NCBI RefSeq assembly: GCF_000801105.2
Contig: NC_079511.1
Span: 19,801,792-19,865,791 of the forward strand
Origin: Raphanus sativus
Lineage: Eukaryota > Streptophyta > Magnoliopsida > Brassicales > Brassicaceae
Reading direction: 5' to 3'
DNA: 64,000 nucleotides
The notes beneath the pieces were generated by a model, which was not told where the DNA came from, did not search any database, and saw nothing but the letters and a program-made list of their open reading frames with translations. The translations under genes and the position numbers were made by a program. The first letter of the stretch is position 1. Each line of letters begins with the position of its first letter. Of this stretch, positions 1-13,100 are shown piece after piece.

Positions 1-320
1 AGACAAGGGAGAGAGAAAATGGTCACTGGATTTAAATAAAAAATTGGTTAATAACCTGAAAATGACAACTAAAATTTTCATCGGATTTCAAATAATAATG
101 AAAAATACATGATAAATAAACAAAGGCATTTTATCTAACTAACAATACTTTAAGACTTTAGGTATGTCTACAATCATATCTCATTGTTGATATTATGTGT
201 AAAAATTATATACAACGATAAAAGTTTATTTTTTTCTAAATTTTTAAGACTACATAAATTTTATATCAAAGTAATGAAATAATATTTGAAAACCGGCGCG
301 TAACGCCGGCAAACCCCTAG
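1..320 (+). mobile_element. Helitron 3' end (5' part outside window)
   Basis: The right end has the Helitron 3' signature: a GC-rich hairpin (ccggcg..cgccgg, about 294-309), a short spacer, then CTAG (317-320) followed by host T. The rest is AT-rich and non-coding. The 5' TC end lies outside the window. Class assignment rests on the terminus only. Confidence 0.6.
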
Positions 321-332
321 TGTTCTAGAAAG

Positions 333-1043
333 TAGGGGGTGTCAAAATGAGCTAGCTCGCTCAGCTCAGCTCAGCTCATAGTAAGCTCGGCTCTTTCATG
401 AGTTAGCTCAGATCAGCTCATTTATTATATGAGCTTCAATATGTAAACTCGTACTCGGATCATCTAGATCATGAGTTAAATGAGCTAACTCGTGATCTAA
501 CACAAAATAATTATAACTATATTAAATTAAACATCGATAAAATTACTTCTATAGTATTATTCAAAATTTAATAAAACTATTAATCATAAATAACTTACCG
601 TGAGTTCTGAGTTACGATAAGCAAAGTGAGAGGAGACGTATGTCAAATTTGAGATCAATGAAATTTGTGAGAGAGATGATATGGTTAACGTGGGTTTATA
701 TAGAAGATTTTGATAATTTCTAAACAGGATAGTCTCTTTTTTCTTTCTTCGGAAAAGTATAGATAACTTTTAAAAGTTTTACTCCTATATTACTTATGTA
801 TATTTTACATTTTAGTTTTAAAGATAAATATGATAAATATAAAAATTATCTTTTTCCATAAGAAATGAACGAGCTCATGAGTCAGCTCATGTTCATTAAC
901 GATCGTTCATATAACTCGTGATCTTTTTTAAGCTCGATCATTAAACTCATTTATTAAATGAGCCTAAAATATAGTGATCATACTCATGAAAAAATGAGCT
1001 GAGCTGAGCTAACTCATGAGTTGTAACTCATTTCGACACACTG
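333..1043. mobile_element. hAT-like MITE rich in GAGCT
   Basis: The two ends are inverted copies of each other: a left end reading ggtgtcaaaatgagct and a right end that reverses to gtgtcgaaatgagtt. Both ends carry runs of GAGCT/CAGCT. The motif ggtgtcaaa is typical of hAT-type termini. No reading frame is present and no clear 8-bp target duplication was found. Non-autonomous DNA transposon is the best reading. Confidence 0.55.
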
Positions 1044-1067
1044 ATTATGAAAACCATATATGTAACA

Positions 1068-3413
1068 CTAGTGGTTGGCCGGCGCTACGCGCCGGGATTT
1101 GAATAAAAATTCAAATTGGTAATTTATATATTTTAATTTATTTTATTGAATGTTTCCAAATTATTTTTAATTTTATAAATTTACTGTCTATGTTTATAGT
1201 ATTTATCCAATTGTATTGTAATTTTTAAAATTTAGGAATGAGACTTTGTAGAGAATGAAAATGCTAAAGCTAAGATTAGGGTTTATTTTCCTATATTATT
1301 TGATTTATAAAATTTATTTTCCTATATTTTTAGAATTTTTGCTATAGCGAAATTTTCTTAGATTTATAGGATTTATTTTCATACATTATTAGGAGAAGCT
1401 ATATTAGATTTATAGGATATATCTAACAAAGTCTTACAAATTTTTTTGATTTTTTTTATAAATTAATTCTTTAATATATTTTGTAATTAGTAATATAAAA
1501 CTATTATAAATTAATAGTAAATTTAACTATTTTAAAAACTAATGAATTGGTTTAGTATATGTAACTATCCAGTTTTTTTAATCATATACACAATTTTGAA
1601 AATAAATATTGCAAACTCAAAATGATCATATTCAAAAATAAAAATATAGAATATCATAGATGCTAAAGTATTAGTGGCTATAATCTCAGTCTTTGTTAAA
1701 CAACATACTATCCAAAAACTATTAGTAATCTGAAAGAGAAAACACACACACATGAATAAAACCAAAGTTGGTTAAGATCTAGTTACAAAATAATTGAATT
1801 GGAAAGAAAGGAAGAAACGCCTGAAATCTGCAGTCCCATACACGTTGCGAATGATCGAAGCCAGCTGACACAACTACAGCTGATGAGTCAGTGAACTTCA
1901 CTGCATTGACCTGACAAGATCAGTGTTAACAAAACATCAGACGAGAATGAAAATAGTTGAACCTATTCAGTTGCATTAGTGTGTCTCCTTTCCCAAGTCG
2001 AAGTCAATAAAGAATCTATGGCTTGGTATACAACCTTAGTCATTATATGTTGCAACTTTCAAGTTTGAAGTAGTATGCTCGGTGAATCGAACACAGACCG
2101 TTTGAAGTAGTTGTTACTTCTATCAACATCAAAAACACTGAGCTCATACACTCCTTCCCTCAGCAGATTCTTGAAACTGTTAAGCTGGTGTGGGGCAATG
2201 GAACCTTGTATCAAGGTTAACTGCAAGCAAGAACAGTGTTGCTATTATGAAAGCCAAAGTAGGTTATCGTAAATAAGCAAGTAGAAATAGACGATAAGTT
2301 TTTTAGTACCTTCTCGTCCAGCAACACCGTGTCAACTCCAATAAGCTTGCCTCCTTTCTTCAGATTTCGAGCTTCAATAACTTGGAACTGAGAGAAATGG
2401 CTTGGCAACAGTATGTAATAACAGAAACATGATTGAAGTTTCATAAAGTGAATAACTTTTCAATAAGCTTCAAATGAAAATGCACTGTAAAGAGTCAATC
2501 AGTAAAGTTCTAAAGGTAAGAACATTATCAGCAACTTAGCTATTCTCTCACAAATACAAAGATCTAACATTTCTTTTAAGCATAGCTTCAAAGGCAAATG
2601 CATTGTAAAGAGTGATTGCATATGTTAACACATACAAAGCAGCAAAATTTCAAAAATCCCTTTTACAAATTAAGCTAAGTTACCAGATCGGGATCACCCA
2701 TTTGGAGAATCACGCGGAGAAGCGATTGCTCGGAGCTCATCCGATCAATAGCCGTCGGGTAAGGGAAAAAGGACGAAACAGAGATGGGTTGCGAGCAAGA
2801 GAAGGATGGCCAGAATCTGATCAGACGGATCTCCACGGTGGAAGAACAACGGACGCGGACCTTCAAATCAGCAAGTAGAGTAGAGGATTAAGCCACTATA
2901 CTGAGAAATAAATTTCTATTGTAGAATTGTGAGGATGATTCTCAAGGGATGAGGTCTTACCTTTTTATAGGTAGAGATACACCCCTTGAAAAAGGGGCTA
3001 GAATCTTTGAATGTGATTGATCACTGAAGAGTTAAGAACTCGTTAATGGCTTTGAATAAATGCAGCTTGTAACGCCTGTGGGGAGATAGATTGAGACTCC
3101 TCTCTGATAGTCTCATAACTTCCATTGATGCTAGACCTAATCAATTTACGCAGGAGAGGATGAACCCAAGAGAAGAATGGCGGCTCCACATAAGAAGAGA
3201 TAAGGGGCTATACGGACCAAAATTCTTTTACTTCTCAGCCCAGAAAATTATATTAAACACACATTAAATCCACTCGTCCAAGCCCATGTGAAAACATCAA
3301 AGAAAAACGATTGATGGTAAATGATACACGTGGCAGAAAACACCCAACTCCAAATAGTGATGTGGCAGCATGAGCAGCCAAAGAAATCTACTTTATATAT
3401 ATAGATAGATAGA
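1068..3413 (-). mobile_element. Helitron carrying an RPA-like gene fragment
   Basis: Read on the minus strand, the 3' end is at the left: CTAG at 1068-1071 (host A before it), preceded by the hairpin arms of ggccggcgctacgcgccggg (1077-1096). The 5' end is probably one of the three overlapping GA dinucleotides near 3404-3413, giving a minus-strand start TCTATCTATATATATAAAG, typical of plant Helitron 5' ends. The body holds decayed exons of an RPA/DUF223-type gene on the same strand. No Rep/helicase frame was seen, so it is non-autonomous. Confidence 0.55.
2068..2695 (-). pseudogene. Replication protein A / DUF223-type OB-fold fragment
   Basis: Three exon-like blocks on the minus strand. The first has an ATG at 2695 and reads MGDPDL before a gt donor. 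The second (2387-2310) follows a ctctcag acceptor and reads FQVIEARNLKKGGKLIGVDT, then VLLDEK before a gt donor. The third (2220 to about 2068) follows a cttgcag acceptor and begins LTLIQGSIAPHQLNSFKNLL, later showing FDVDRSNNYFK. These match the conserved core of plant RPA1-like/DUF223 proteins (VxLLD, LIQGSI, FxVxRSNxxFK), which bind single-stranded DNA through OB folds. Only one OB-fold half is present. RPA-like genes are frequent Helitron passengers in plants, and autonomous plant Helitrons can carry RPA genes, so this may be an inherited relic or a capture. Confidence 0.65.
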
Positions 3414-5247
3414 TTAAGGACAATATTAATTATACCGACTCTATTAGTATACCGAGTCAATAGATATTTATATCATTCAAGTTTCTTTCGTTTACATATC
3501 TCAAATCAAAAGCTATACACAAACTTAAAACTTCTCAGCAAAAAAATAGTTCCCAAACAATGTATCTTCTCCATTATTTTAGAATAAATCATTAGTTTAA
3601 CAAATATTATTATTTATTTCTTTTTAAATATGTATATATATATATATGTCATGATATTAAAAATAATTAATAAAAATTAACCTATATACTATTTTAAATA
3701 TATATCTTAATATAGAATTATCATGATATTTAGAACATGTAATTAATAAATAGATATTAACAATATTTACTCATAACTAGGTGTTTAAACCACACATGCA
3801 AGCATCTATGTTATTAAAGCAGAATCCCTAATAGGATTCTACCTTTTCTTTTGGAATTATTTACAATACCATGCCATTACTTATTTTAGGATATTTTAAT
3901 TAATTTACCCATTAAAAACTCATCGAACCAATCGAATGCATCAAAAGTTTAAAACAATTCGTACTATCTCTATGCCCAACTTCAACATTTCAAACTATTT
4001 TTTAATTCAGCATGAAAGATTCGTGTAATACATTATAAAATTTCAATCCAGACATTTTAATCTTGAAAGTCGAAAAAACAAGAAAACCCTAGCCGTCAAG
4101 AGAGAGAAAAAGAGTTTTTTCATAGTTTCAAGCCGATAATTCGTTTTGCTTCTTTTTCTTTGATCTGTTTTTTTTCAGTCGCTGTTTTATCGCCAATTTA
4201 TTTTGAATCTGGCAAGGTTTTTTGTTCTTTGTATGCTTCTTCCAATTGGTTTGGAAAAACAAAACTTTCGATTGAGTTGAACTGTTTAGAAAAGATAATT
4301 GACAGATCTACTGCGGATGGTGACGACAGGTCTTACCGGCTTCAATCATTGATGGTTCTTCATTCGATGATGATGAAGTTCTTGCTGTAAACTATGGTTA
4401 CTTCGAAAGACAGCATGAAGTTCTATGGAACGGTAATCTCTTTGACTCTGCTAATAGAACAAAATAAAGAGTTGTCTTATCTCGGTGGCTCCTACTGGAG
4501 TAATAAAAAGAGAATAACAATCGTTTTCAACTCACTCTAACGCGTGGTACTTTGGATTAATATGAAGATTATCTCCTTTGAGTTTCATCTATTCTAGAAG
4601 CAAATATGAAGCTTTTATATGAAAAATGTTTAGTCATCCATACGCAAGATAGATGTGTTAGTTTATTTTGGATTCCTATTAGTGTATCCCTTTTCTATGT
4701 TGTTTTGTTGGTTCTCATTGTTTAGAACTCTTTAATAATACAATCCAGCGACAAAAAAAAAACTTTCAATGATAACAGTTTGACTATATTATTTTTACAA
4801 ATATAAAAGAATGTTGTTCCATCTACTATATAAAATATTTAGATTATTAATTCATATCAAAAAACGTGATCTGATGGTTACCAATTTTTTTTTCATATAT
4901 GTTTAGAAAAATGTTTGATTTATACACAAACACAAATTATAAACCCTAAAAACTTTTTGACTGGTTACCAAATTACCTTTTTTATTTTTATACAAACTAT
5001 AATATTATTTCTCACATATCTTCAACAAAATCAGAGGTATATCCATATTTTTAATTACTGTGAGTATAAATATACAATTTTCTATAGCATGTCTAAAATT
5101 TATGAATATTTTAAAATGTAAACAATCAATAAATTGTAAATATATTAACTTATCTCATATAAAACACATAATCTTTTAATTATCAAATAGTTGTAGAATT
5201 TTAAAATGAAACAAATACTGCGCAGTACACTTAAGAATTAACCCTTA

Positions 5248-5986
5248 CTAGATTTCGACCCGCGCAACCGCGCGGATGTTCTTTTTCTGTTTTATAAACA
5301 TATATATTTATTTTAGTCCATTAGTGGTATAAAATTTTAATGTTAACCATATAATTAAAATTTTATATGCCTATTCAAATATAATAATTTTATAGCTTAT
5401 ATGGTATAATTAATCAATATTTTAAAACCATCACATGTATTTGTCGCTTTTTATTATATATATTTATATTACTGTATCTTGGTTTAGTTACTAAACAAAT
5501 TAATATATGCATGAAAAAAATATTTGAAAATTAATTTTTATCAAATTTATATTGAATTCTGACCCGTCAACCTTCAAAGTCGTATTTCCTTTTAGTAATT
5601 TTTTCTACGTTTATTCATTTAAAAAATATATTATTATTATATATAAAATTCTACGATATGCAAAATTTTATACATGCATATAGTTTGCGAATGTTAAGTC
5701 TTTATGTCATCATATTATATTTTAGCATAAATATTTTATATTTATGAAAATAAAATTTTTGAAAATTAAGATCTGGTTAAAATCTTTTAAAAATATTTAC
5801 ATAGAAATCAAATATGTGTTTTGTTAACTAATCAGATTTTATAGGAGTTGGTTGTTATATTATGTATGATATATTATTGAGCCATATTATTATGAACAAA
5901 TGTATGATAACTAATTCTAATGAGGGTCCATTTTTTAAAATATCACACATGAATCAAAGTCATAACTTTTCTTTTAATATAATAGA
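5248..5986 (-). mobile_element. 739-bp non-autonomous Helitron
   Basis: Minus-strand 5' end TCTATTATATTAAAAGAAAAG begins at 5986 next to host T (A on the minus strand). The 3' end is CTAG at 5248-5251 with the hairpin cgcgcaaccgcgcg (5260-5273) just inside. Both ends obey the A-TC...CTAG-T rule. The body is AT-rich and non-coding. A related degenerate copy lies at 49743-50849 and shares the 5' terminal block. Confidence 0.7.
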
Positions 5987-6734
5987 TTTTACCTATAATA
6001 TTACAAGTCCCTGCCACTAACCTAAACCATAATTAATATCTATAACAAACCGTAAGAATCTATTAAAATCAAGAATCTATCGAAATCAAGAATCTCTCAT
6101 TATGTCTTGGAAAATCTTAACATAATTGATATATACATAAATAGAAAAGCATCCGGCGAAATCAATCTATAGTTGACATGAAACTCTCCACAATAAGCCA
6201 CGTCTCCTTCACTCTCTCCTATGCCCAATTAGTGACACGTGGCAGTCATAGACGTACTCCTTTACTTTCTGAATTAGTGAATTTGGTCGTACAGTAAAAG
6301 GTTTCAATGGGTTTATGAATTATTTTGGGCTCTTCCTACTTTTAATGGTGTGACCCATTAGGTTAAGGTGTATTCAGTTGCGTCTTCCTCTTCGTCTTCG
6401 ACGCTTCGTTTTTCTTTTTCTGTCCGCCATTGCCTAAAGTCTTCTTCCTCTCTGAAACTTCTCCTTTAATTCAATCAATTAAGACCATCCCACTCTTTCT
6501 TATTTATTCAGTCTCCCAAACGGCGTATTTAACCGATGCAATATCCACCTTCAAATATGTCTTCTGTCCCTACACCTCTCAGATTTCTGATAGCTTAAAC
6601 ACTCTTACTCATCACCCTAAAATATGTCGGCTTCGTATGATCTTCTCGCCAACCAACTTGAAAGCAGGACGCTGCTCTTAACACGGTGGAGGTCTGTCAA
6701 AGGAGGTCTTGGGAAGATCGGAATGTCTATATAT

Positions 6735-7130
6735 CTGAGCGAGATGAAGGTGCCTCTTAAGTATTTTAGGGATATCAAAAAGGAACAGAATTAAAGAACC
6801 AAAAGGGTTCAAGCTTGAGTTTATCTTTGATCAGAGCCCTTACTTCACGAACAGAGTCTTGACCATGACATATCACATGATTGATGAAGATGAGCATATC
6901 TGATTTTTTTTTTGTTTCGCAAGACAAAGAAGTCTTATTAATCGTTAACAATTTTCCAGGACAGACAATGAGTGGTATCCTCTAAAATGTATGACTCGGT
7001 AGATCCTTAGTTAAAGCCGATCACTTAGACTAAAGACTGTGAGAGTTTCTGAAAATTGTTCAGTCCACCTAAAATTCATGTGGAAGACGATGATCCTGTT
7101 GATGAATAGGTATGGAATATTACTGAATCC
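6735..7130 (+). pseudogene. Nucleosome assembly protein 1 (NAP1) fragment
   Basis: Plus-strand translation shows [11 protein letters not shown], a stop, then in another frame [20 protein letters not shown] and [11 protein letters not shown] (about 6808-6900). After an intron-like block and a ttttccag acceptor comes DNEWYPLKCMTR (from 6961), then KDCESF, a stop, KLFSPPKIHVEDDD (about 7030-7105). Order and motifs match the central NAP domain of plant NAP1 histone chaperones (FKLEFxFDx[14 protein letters not shown], IEWYPGKxLTxK, ESFFxFFSPP). The start, acidic C-terminus and much of the NAP fold are missing and frames are broken. It keeps intron traces, so it arose by DNA capture or local decay rather than retroposition. 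It lies inside the putative Helitron 3805-9717 on the same strand. Confidence 0.7.
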
Positions 7131-9366
7131 GGACTCAACAGCGTTCAAGACGACACCACTGGCACTGGATCCGATTGAGACTCAACAGCAGTTAGGAAGA
7201 GTTAAAGACTGTATGAGCTCCCGCCCGCCACCTCAAAACTAAAGAGATCACAGATGTTCTACCAAACTTCCCAGATATATTGTAATGTGTTCTTTCTCTT
7301 CTTTTGCACCTTAGAAAACGTGTGTGATTTGACATGTGTCAATTTAATTGATCACTTCCTGACTTTCAGAAGTCATCAACCATCTGGAGAAAGAATGTGC
7401 TTTCTAGAACAGGGAAAAACACATACGCCGTAAACAGAGAGGAGGTATATAGTTCATCATTTACTACTGATTTGATTTCGTGCTCTTTGCTTTTTTTAAT
7501 TTGTTTTCACCATCAACTAAACCTAAAATATAACCTGACATCATGAAGCGAATTCAAGTTTGTTAAAATAGATCTGATGGTAAAGCACTAAAGCTGCTCC
7601 ACGAGACTGGAAAAGCTATAGCTCCTGAAGACTGAATTTAAATGAAAGTGTGAGACTCTGACTTCTTACTCTAGGTTTAATACACATGCATTATTGACTC
7701 ACTCTTTTTTGTTAGGCTTTATTTCCCGATGCAATATGTAACCACTGACCATTACAGAGCTTCACGAAATGTTAGGCTGGTGAAGCCAACATGACAGCAG
7801 TTCGTAAGCTAATCTAAGAAGACTACATGGGAGATTCTAGCAGCCGCTCTATAGGTTTGCTTTCTCAGTTCAGACCCTACTGTTTTAAGGTTTGTTGGTC
7901 ACAAGCGTTATTGACCCATTGACCACAATGAAGGCATGTGTGATCAATGATTGTGTAGCCTACGCGCTGATCCAAAGTCGCTCATCATTGTTTATAGTTT
8001 GACAGAAACTTGGGATCTTGCAGTTTCCACATTGAAAAGTCCAAAAAGTCCAAAGGCTGATTTTGGCATGGCACATCACATCACATGTTTTAGCTGTGGA
8101 TGCTCACCAAGAAGAACTCGAAAAAGTTATCAGTAAAGTGGCTGTTGACATTCATGGTTCTTTTGTCTCCATGTCCTCTTCAGTACATTCATAATATGAT
8201 TTACTTAGGTTTATCACTATTTTTATATCAACCCTCAGATTTACCACTATAAGTTTTTGGTTACCGTCACTTTATCATTTCTTCAGCACATTCTATTGTA
8301 AATTGGTGATACATTACTGTAGAGAAGAGTTGTTCTGAATTAGAAAACATTGAGTGAATAAATTTGCAAAAAATCTCTAAACAAATCTACGGTCTTATCG
8401 TGCTCGAAAGCTAACTTAACTAAAGTCTCTTTTTGTATTTTTTTTTATTATAACACCTAAATGGTCCACCGAGAAGAACTCGACATAAGTGTCCAATTTG
8501 AAAAATCTTTGTGAATTTTCTTAAGCTAACAAAAGGTAAATATTTTTCACTACTATGTTACGGCCTGTTCAAACTCACATTTACATCTTAACATTTAAAA
8601 CTAGATGCATGGGCATGGCTTAAAGATTACAGCATATTCCAATTACCATACTACGTTTACCTCCCAAAACTTCGTTTATCTCACTGGTTTATGTTTATGG
8701 ACTTTTTGGGACTACGTCTGCAAATCTATCTTTTTAAAAATTAAACTATGTTAATGTTTCTTTGTTCTTAAGTCTTAACTTAGTAAACTAAACACACATA
8801 AAATATGGTCACATGCATCCAGTGTTTTAAAACTTAATCTGGAAACTGAACTGAATAATTTCATAGGTGATCGGGTTATTGGGTTGACTGCATATGAATC
8901 ACAAAATAATAAATAAATTAATTCTATTGTATAATAATATATTAGCTATCGAAAAATACATGAGAATTTTATGTTTTTATAAAATACATCGAAAAATCCA
9001 ATGTCTGTTTTCTCTAATTTTTCCATTATACATACAAAATATCAAAAATAATTTAGTCCATTTAAAAAACTTTAGTAACAAGTTAGGAATTATGACATAT
9101 TAAAATATAAAGACTTAAAATACATTAGTATTTAAATGTATAATGTGAATAATAAAATTAAACTTTAAATTCTAAATAAGCCAAAGTAAAATATGAAATT
9201 GTAATAGATTGCTAATAACCAAAATACACTAATACCAAATCATATAAACAAATTTTAGATCTTTATTATCGTTCATTTTTTCAGATACTTTAATGAATTT
9301 TTCATACAAACCTAAAATTTAGAAATAAAAAATCAAAACTAAAACCAAAAAAACAAACATAGAGCA
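7131..9366. other. AT-rich stretch, no gene recognised
   Basis: Contains short pieces that look weakly coding around 7380-8140 (for example GKALKLLHETGKAIAPED near 7580-7635) but no continuous frame, and none recognised. The part after 8200 is AT-rich. It probably belongs to the Helitron body. Confidence 0.4.
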
Positions 9367-9389
9367 ATATATATATATATATATATATA
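9367..9389. repeat. (AT)n microsatellite
   Basis: An uninterrupted alternating AT run of about 23 bases inside AT-rich sequence. Confidence 0.9.
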
Positions 9390-9817
9390 AATCACTGAGC
9401 TATATCAATAGAAATCACTGCAATTTATCAATTGGCCTCATGACACCAATAGCAAATACATCATCCACATTCTAAATTATACAACAAACTTACAAAAGAT
9501 TACAAATGTTAATAACAGAAATGTCTCCATAAACAATTCACTTTGTCCAAAGCATTAGATAAGTAATACTATACAAAACAAAATTTTCACTACATTTTTG
9601 AGCCAAAACTCAAAATCTAATATAGCAATATCAAGACAAACAACAACTTCAAACACATATCACTCACTGTGTTACACAATCAACAACCATCCCGCGCGTA
9701 GCGCGGACATACCACTAGTTTAATTAATATATTAATTTGACATATGGAAACAATCGATCTAATATAAATCTTCCTTAAATTATTAATATGACATATTTGA
9801 ATATAATAAAAGCTTTA

Positions 9818-10125
9818 ACCGTCCGATGCTTCAGACCCAACTCCAAGATGCTGCAAGGCCTGCAAAACAAAGCCAAAAACAGAATCAGCAACGGTCACAA
9901 GAAATGCAGAGACAAAAGAGTACGGTGAAGCTTTGCAACCAATTTGATGCGCTCTTAGCTGTTGGAGAGGAGGACTGATACCTTTCTAGCTGGCAGCCTT
10001 AGCTGTCCTTATCTTTAGTCTAGATTGTTCTCTTTGTCATGTTAAATAGATGATGTAATCGAGTCTTTTGAATCAATGAGAAAAGTATTATTCAGAGCAA
10101 AGATACTATGTTCTTGTCTCCTTCA
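9818..10125 (+). repeat. Copia 5' LTR (start truncated or diverged)
   Basis: Matches 14334-14641 from accgtccgatgcttcag to gtctccttca. The TG-containing first about 23 bp seen in the 3' copy (14311-14333) are not recognisable here. It ends in CA two bases before the PBS. Confidence 0.85.
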
Positions 10126-10127
10126 CA

Positions 10128-10139
10128 TGGTATCAGAGC
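10128..10139 (+). other. Primer binding site (initiator Met tRNA type)
   Basis: tggtatcagagc follows the 5' LTR directly. This is the standard plant copia minus-strand primer site complementary to the 3' end of tRNA-iMet. Confidence 0.9.
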
Positions 10140-10162
10140 TGTAGAAACCTTAACGGGTAGCT

Positions 10163-13100
10163 ATGGCCGATCTTGTCAATCCTTATCCTTTCCCTAGTAA
10201 AATCCACGTTGTAAGTTCCGTTACCCTCAAGCTCAACGACTCAGACTATCTCCTATGGAAGACGTAGTTCGAGTCCCTCCTCTCAAGTCAGAAGCTTATC
10301 GGTTTTGTTAACGGTGGTGTCACGCCACCGGAGCCCACTCGTACCGTTGTGAACAATGAAGTTGCTACTCAAGAAGCTAACCCTCTGTTCGAGTTTTGGT
10401 TCTGTACGGATCAGCTCGTGAAGTCTTGGCTGTTTGGAACGCTCTCTGAAGAGGTGTTGGGTCATGTTCATAACTTGAACACAGCTCGTGATATTTGGTT
10501 GTCTCTGGCTGAAAATTTCAACAAAAGCTCTCTGTCTTGTGAGTTTACGCTTCGCAGAAACCTCCAGCTTCTGTCGAGCAAAGGCAAGACGCTTGCAGTC
10601 TACAGCCGTGAGTTCAAGACTCTGTGTGACTCACTAAGTTCCATTGGTAAGCCTGTTGAAGAATCGATGAAGATATTTGGCTTTCTAAACGGGTTAGGGC
10701 GTGAGTACGATCCTATTACCACCGTCATACAGATCTCTTTGTCGAAGTTTTCTCAGCCAACGTTCAATGATGTGGTGTCTGAAGTTCAAGGCTTTGAGTC
10801 CAAGCTGAAGTCGTATGAAGACAACGCTACTGTCTCACCTCACATGGCGTACAACACTCAGCGCACTGATGTCAATCCAGAGGCCAAGACGTCTGCTCCA
10901 AGTTACAACCCTCATTACAGAGGACGTGGAAGGTCGCCTTATAGAGGCAGAGGTGGATACACTTCTCGTGGTCGTGGCTTTGTTCAACATCAAGCACCAC
11001 CTAACTCTGCTCAAGGGCGTCCTGTCTATCAGATCTGTGGACATTCAGGTCACACAGCGTTGAAGTGTTACAACAGGTTTGATAACAACTATCAACATGC
11101 AGCTTATAACTTAGAGCGCCATGGTGAGGAGCCTTCACGAGACTGGTATCCTGACTCCGGTGCATCTGCTCATGTCACTGCATCCGCTCAAAACCTTCAG
11201 ACAGCTCATCCATATGAGGGTCAAGACACAATAATGGTTGGTGATGGCGCCTTCCTTCCTATCAGTCATGTTGGTTTTGCGGCTATCACAACTCATGCAG
11301 GTACTATTACTTTAAATGAAGTTCTCGTTTGTCCAGATATTAAGAAATATCTGCTATCTGTGTCCAAGCTGTATGATGATTATCCGTGTGGGGTTTATTT
11401 TGATGTTAACCATGTCTATGTGATTGATATACCGAATCAGCGAGTGATAGCCAAAGGGCCTCGAAGTAAAGGGTTGTATCAGTTGAAGAGCAATGAGATT
11501 GAGGTTCTCTTCTCGAACAGACAAGTCTCTGCATCAGAGGAGGTTTGGCATTCAAGATTAGGACACACGAACTCTAGGACTCTTCAACAACTTCAAAGCA
11601 GCAAGGCAATCATCATTAATAAGAGCAACAAGAAGTCTCTCTGTCAGCCGTGTCAGATGAGTAAGAGTAGCAGACTGCAGTTTTCAGTTTCTACTTCTTT
11701 AGTTTCTGAACCTCTAGGATGTATCCACTGTGATCTCTGGGGTCCCTCTCCGGTTGTTTCCAATTAGGGGTTTCGTTATTATGCAATCTTTGTAGACGAA
11801 TTCTCCCGTTATAGTTGGTTCTACCCCTTGAGTAATAAAGCAGAGTTTTATTCTATCTTTGTTAGGTTTCAAAAACTAGTGGAGAATCAGTACTCAACAA
11901 AGATTAAAATCCTTCAAACGGATGGTGGTGGCGAGTTTATCAACAACAAACTGAAACAACATCTAGTAGACTCAGGCATTCGACATCAAGTCTCTTGTCC
12001 CCATACTCCACAACAAAACGGTATGGCGAAAAGGAAACATAGACATATCATAGAGCTTGGTCTCTCTATGATGTTTCAAAGTCATCTTCCACTCAACTAC
12101 TGGGTTGAAGCCTTTCACACTGCCTCTTATCTGACCAACTACCTTCCTAGAGTGTCAAGTGAAGGAAAGAGTCCGATTGAACTGATGTTAAAGCACAAGC
12201 CTGATTACTCTCACCTCCGCTGTTTTGGCTCTGCTTGTTACCCGTGTCTTAGAGATGTTACTGAAAACAAGCTTGAGCCTAGATCATTGTAGTGTGTGTT
12301 TCTTGGCTATAGTCCTCATCACAAGGGCTATTGATGCTTGTTTCCACCAATAGGACGAGTGTATATCTCTAGACACGTCATCTTTGATGAAGAAACCTTT
12401 CCATTTAGAGAGCAGTACAAGTCTCTAGTTCCTCGATATGAGACTCGTCTGCTTAAGGCTTGGCAAGCGGCTACTTCTTCTCCTGAACAGGAACAGAATC
12501 CCCACCTACCGAAGCTCCTTCCTACAGTTCCACTCTCAGTACCTCCAACTCCTCCTGCTGTAGTGGATCAACAGGAAGTAGCCTCTCCTCCCTTATCTCT
12601 TGTTCAAGTCCAACATCCTGTGATTCCTGCTCTGCCTCAACAAAATGTTTATGCGATGCGTACTCGTGCAAAGTCAGGAATCTCCAAGCCAAACACTCGA
12701 TATGCATTGGTTGCTTCAAAATTTGTTCCTGATGTGCCAAAGAATATAAAAGAAGCAATGGCTCATCCTGGATGGAACAACTCTGTTACAGAAGAAATTA
12801 CTAAGGTTCACATACTAAACACCTGGACCTTGGTTCCAAGAACGCCTGATATGAATGTTCTGACAAGTGGTTGGGTGCACACCGTGAAGTTGAACCCTGA
12901 TGGAACAATCAAGCAGCTCAAGTCTCGCCTGGTTGCTCGTGGTAATCAGCAGGAAGCAGGGATTGACTATCTAGAGACGTTTAGCCCGGTTGTCAGAACG
13001 GCTACTATACGAGTTATGCTCAATGTTGCAACGACAAGAGACTGGCCTATTAAGCAGTTGGATGTGTCAAGTGCATTCATTCATGGCGAATTATCTGAAC

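Larger units (their letters stand above)
3805..9717 (+). mobile_element. Possible large Helitron with NAP1 fragment
   Basis: The right end is a clear plus-strand Helitron 3' terminus: hairpin cccgcgcgtagcgcgg (9691-9706), then CTAG at 9714-9717 followed by T. A matching 5' start TCTATGTTATTAAAGCAG occurs at 3805 after host A. A second Helitron (5248-5986) lies inside in the opposite orientation. Pairing of these two ends across 5.9 kb is inference; an unseen closer 5' end could define a shorter element. Beyond the NAP1 fragment, 7131-9690 is AT-rich without a recognisable gene. Confidence 0.4.

Noticed and set aside
345..425. Regular GAGCT/CAGCT repeats resembling an array or CRISPR
   Set aside because: Plant nuclear context; repeats are short, lack spacers and are mirrored at the other end of a TIR element.
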